Translations under genes and position numbers: made by a program
Notes under the pieces: generated by a model
What the model saw: the letters and a program-made list of their open reading frames with translations, nothing else
Databases searched by the model: none
Told to the model about the DNA's origin: nothing
Shown here: positions 19,675 through 21,707 of the stretch, one piece after another
How positions within the stretch are numbered: position 1 is the first letter of the stretch
Layout: every line of letters begins with the position of its first letter
Source of the DNA: Xylaria sp. FL1777
Taxonomy: Eukaryota; Ascomycota; Sordariomycetes; Xylariales; Xylariaceae
Reading direction: 5' to 3'
NCBI GenBank assembly: GCA_022578965.1
Contig: MU400927.1
Span: forward strand, 1 to 21,707
Length of the DNA: 21,707 bases

Positions 19675-20168
19675 TGTTATGAAATTAGCACTAAAGTGGC
19701 CTTTAAAGCGGCTTAATGCCTTTATATATACCTTGCACTTTTTCTTTTGCTAGCTAAAGCTAAAGTTATATAACGACTTATTTAGCTTACTAAGCTTACA
19801 GTAATTTAAAGCTTATTAAGCTTACAATAATTTAAAGTTTACTAAGCTTATAGTAATTTAATGCTTATTAAACTTGTAGTAATTTAAAAAAGATTACTAC
19901 TTTTTTTACTTTTTTTTTGTTTATATAATTATATATTTTTTATATTTAGTTATTTATTTAGTTTTAGTTTTTTAGCTATTAATTTTTTATAACTGCTAAG
20001 CATTAATATATTTATTACTTTTAATTCTTTAAAACTTTTATTAATATATAGTAATAAAAGTACTTTAAAAACCTTTTTAACGAACTATTGTTAAAAATCT
20101 TATTGTTACTTATAAATTAAAACCTTAAAAGCAAACCTATTATATTAATATATAATAAGTTTATTATA
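19675..20168 (+). repeat. LTR of second gypsy copy with a different U3
   Basis: It begins TGTTATGAAATTAGC, like the other LTRs, then diverges completely until about 19893 (ATTACTACT). From there the TATA-like block and everything to the LTR end aligns with 10971-11239. The divergent part (19675-19892) carries a 4 x 26 bp array instead of the 38 bp palindromic units. The end is set by alignment to TTATTATA at 20161-20168. Confidence 0.88.
19785..19888 (+). repeat. 4 x 26 bp tandem repeat in U3
   Basis: Units start at 19785, 19811, 19837 and 19863, each of the form GCTTACTAAGCTTA followed by CAGTAATTTAAA. Differences are transitions. This is the typical place for upstream promoter repeats in an LTR. 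It replaces the 38 bp palindromic repeats of the other gypsy copy. Confidence 0.93.
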
Positions 20169-20295
20169 TTTTAATAGCTTTTTAATTAATAAAACTTAAT
20201 ATATAAAAACAAATATTAGTATAAAAAGTTAAATAATAAATAATTTATAAAATAAACTTTTAAAAGTATACTAAAAAAATATTTAAAAAATAAAA

Positions 20296-21707
20296 ATGCT
20301 AAATAGCATTATATAAGTAAACTTTACTTAATAATTAATAAAACTAGATTTAAGTTATATTATTAAAAACAAAAAGTTAAAAATTAAGTTTAAAAATTTT
20401 AAAGATTTTTAGAACTAGTAACGTATTAAAACAATAAACTTTAATACTTTTATTAGCTATTTTTATTAAAAAAAAAGCAGTAATAAAAAAAAAAAAGTTA
20501 AGCAGTAATAATAAAAAAGAACTAACGTTAATACTAGTACTATAAAGCAAACTAGTTGCTTTAACTTAAAAAACAGCTTAAATATTAAGCGTTATAACTT
20601 TTAAACTAGCATAAATATTAGTTATAATAATTAAAGCAATAATAATAACTATTATTATAATAATAAATTAAAGCTTTAAACAAATAATTATATTATAACT
20701 AATATTAATATTATTATTAGTAAACTTAATGTTTACTTTTATTACTATTATATTTAAAGTAATAACTTAAAATAAAAAACTTAACTTTTTATTATTATTA
20801 TTGCTTTTATTATTAAAATTATTTATAATATTAAAAATATTAAATATTAAAAGTTTTAAACTTATTGCTTTAAAGCTTTATAATAAATTTATAAATATAA
20901 AAGCTTTTTTAATTTACGTTAAACTTTATTTAAAATAGCATTTTATTACTATTACAAAAGAAAACCAGAAAATAATAATTATTTTATAATTTTTATTAAA
21001 AAAAATATTAAAATAGTTTTAATTTATTTTAAAAAATTTCTTAAAAGCTAATAAGTTAACTAACTTTAAGCTAAAAACAAAAAAAATTTTTAAAAATTAC
21101 GTTAAGTTTAAAAATTAAATAAAAGCATTATTTAAAAATACCTAAAAAGCAAAAAATATAAAAAAAGCACTTTACTGCTTAAAACAAATAAAAGCAGCAG
21201 TAAATTATGTTATAAAATTTAAACAATTAGTAGTAATTTTAAAATTGCTTAAACTTATATTATTTTATTTATTTTATAATAAACTTAAAACTTAAGTTTA
21301 AAACAAACTATATAAAATAAATAAACTAATAAAAATTAATATGTATATTAATATAGCTATTATAATTAATTAATAATTATTTAATTAGTACTTTAAAACT
21401 AAAAAAATTAAAAAAAACAAAGAAAAAAATATTTAAAAAAATATTAAACAAAAATTTAAGCAAATTAATAAAGTTTAAAAACAATAATTTTAAAATATAT
21501 TTAAAGTTAAATATTATAACTGTAAAAAAAAAGAACACTTTTAAAAATAATGCTAATTTAAAAAAAAAAACAAAAAAAAAGCTATAAAAAAAAAAAGATT
21601 TTTTAATTTAAAAAAAAAATATAAGTTATAAAAGTTTAAAACAATAAAAAACAACAAAGCAATTTAAAAAATATGTTTTTAAAGCAAAAATATAAAGTTG
21701 CTGTTTT
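20296..21707 (+). pseudogene. Partial Gag of second gypsy copy
   Basis: The degenerate gag open frame continues off the window edge. The start is uncertain, as in the first copy (ATG at 20296, out of phase with the capsid). Capsid residues begin around 21116, with LYCLKQIKAAVNYVIKF-like codons from 21170. The zinc knuckle at 21512-21553 reads Tyr-Tyr-Asn-Cys-Lys-Lys-Lys-Glu-His, then Cys at 21551, with correct CX2CX4HX4C spacing. Many TAA codons remain, so no functional capsid is encoded. Confidence 0.85.

Larger units (their letters stand above)
19675..21707 (+). mobile_element. Second gypsy chromovirus copy, cut by window end
   Basis: A 494 bp LTR followed by an internal sequence (20169-21707) that is collinear with 11240-12777 of the first copy, at an offset of 8929-8930 bases. 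Over the stretches compared, differences are almost all C/T or G/A, with very few single-base indels in A-runs. The remainder of the element lies beyond the window. The U3 part of its LTR is unrelated to that of the first copy. Confidence 0.92.

Noticed and set aside
1..21707. Mitochondrial DNA, suggested by the extreme AT content
   Set aside because: No mitochondrial genes, tRNAs or rRNAs are visible. The content is LTR retrotransposons with transition-only differences between copies, which fits nuclear RIP-affected DNA.

Overview
The window is a graveyard of LTR retrotransposons in extremely AT-rich DNA, most likely from a filamentous ascomycete (Pezizomycotina) that mutates repeats by repeat-induced point mutation (RIP) or a similar cytosine-deaminating process. 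The evidence is threefold. Gag-Pol polyproteins are readable by eye but riddled with TAA/TAG/TGA. Repeat copies that I compared base by base differ only by C/T and G/A transitions. Typical losses are Asp to Asn, Glu to Lys, Trp/Gln/Arg to stop and Cys to Tyr. I found no intact gene, no tRNA or rRNA and no CRISPR array. The species cannot be named from this window.

Layout. (1) 1-3701 is AT-rich sequence without a recognisable gene. It holds a 4 x 81 bp minisatellite (2170-2493), one copy of a ~170 bp dispersed repeat (2694-2862) and a small tandem duplication (3187-3295). (2) 3707-9426 is a structurally complete Ty1/copia-type element on the minus strand. It has 195 bp LTRs at both ends, a perfect 5 bp target-site duplication (TTATA) and one degenerate gag-pol frame (about 9165 down to 4054) in the order Gag, protease, integrase, reverse transcriptase, RNase H. 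An in-frame 3-4 x 63 bp repeat lies between integrase and RT. (3) 9432-10722 is AT-rich and carries the second copy of the ~170 bp repeat and a less decayed island near 10490-10605. (4) 10723-18455 is a structurally complete Ty3/gypsy chromovirus on the plus strand: ~516 bp LTRs, Gag capsid and zinc knuckle, RT, RNase H, integrase, C-terminal chromodomain, and a polypurine tract abutting the 3' LTR. (5) 18456-19674 is an AT-rich spacer with a long T tract. (6) 19675 to the window end is a second copy of the same gypsy family. Its U3 is different, and it is cut by the window edge inside gag.

The elements once encoded the usual copy-and-paste machinery: capsid, protease, RT/RNase H and integrase. 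All are now non-functional because of dense nonsense and catalytic-site mutations. The points most worth a second look are the strand-oriented mutation pattern between the copia LTRs, an unusual neighbouring-base signature (surviving C nearly always after A or G), the promoter (U3) replacement between gypsy copies, and the in-frame repeats inside the copia polyprotein. I see no convincing new biological system.
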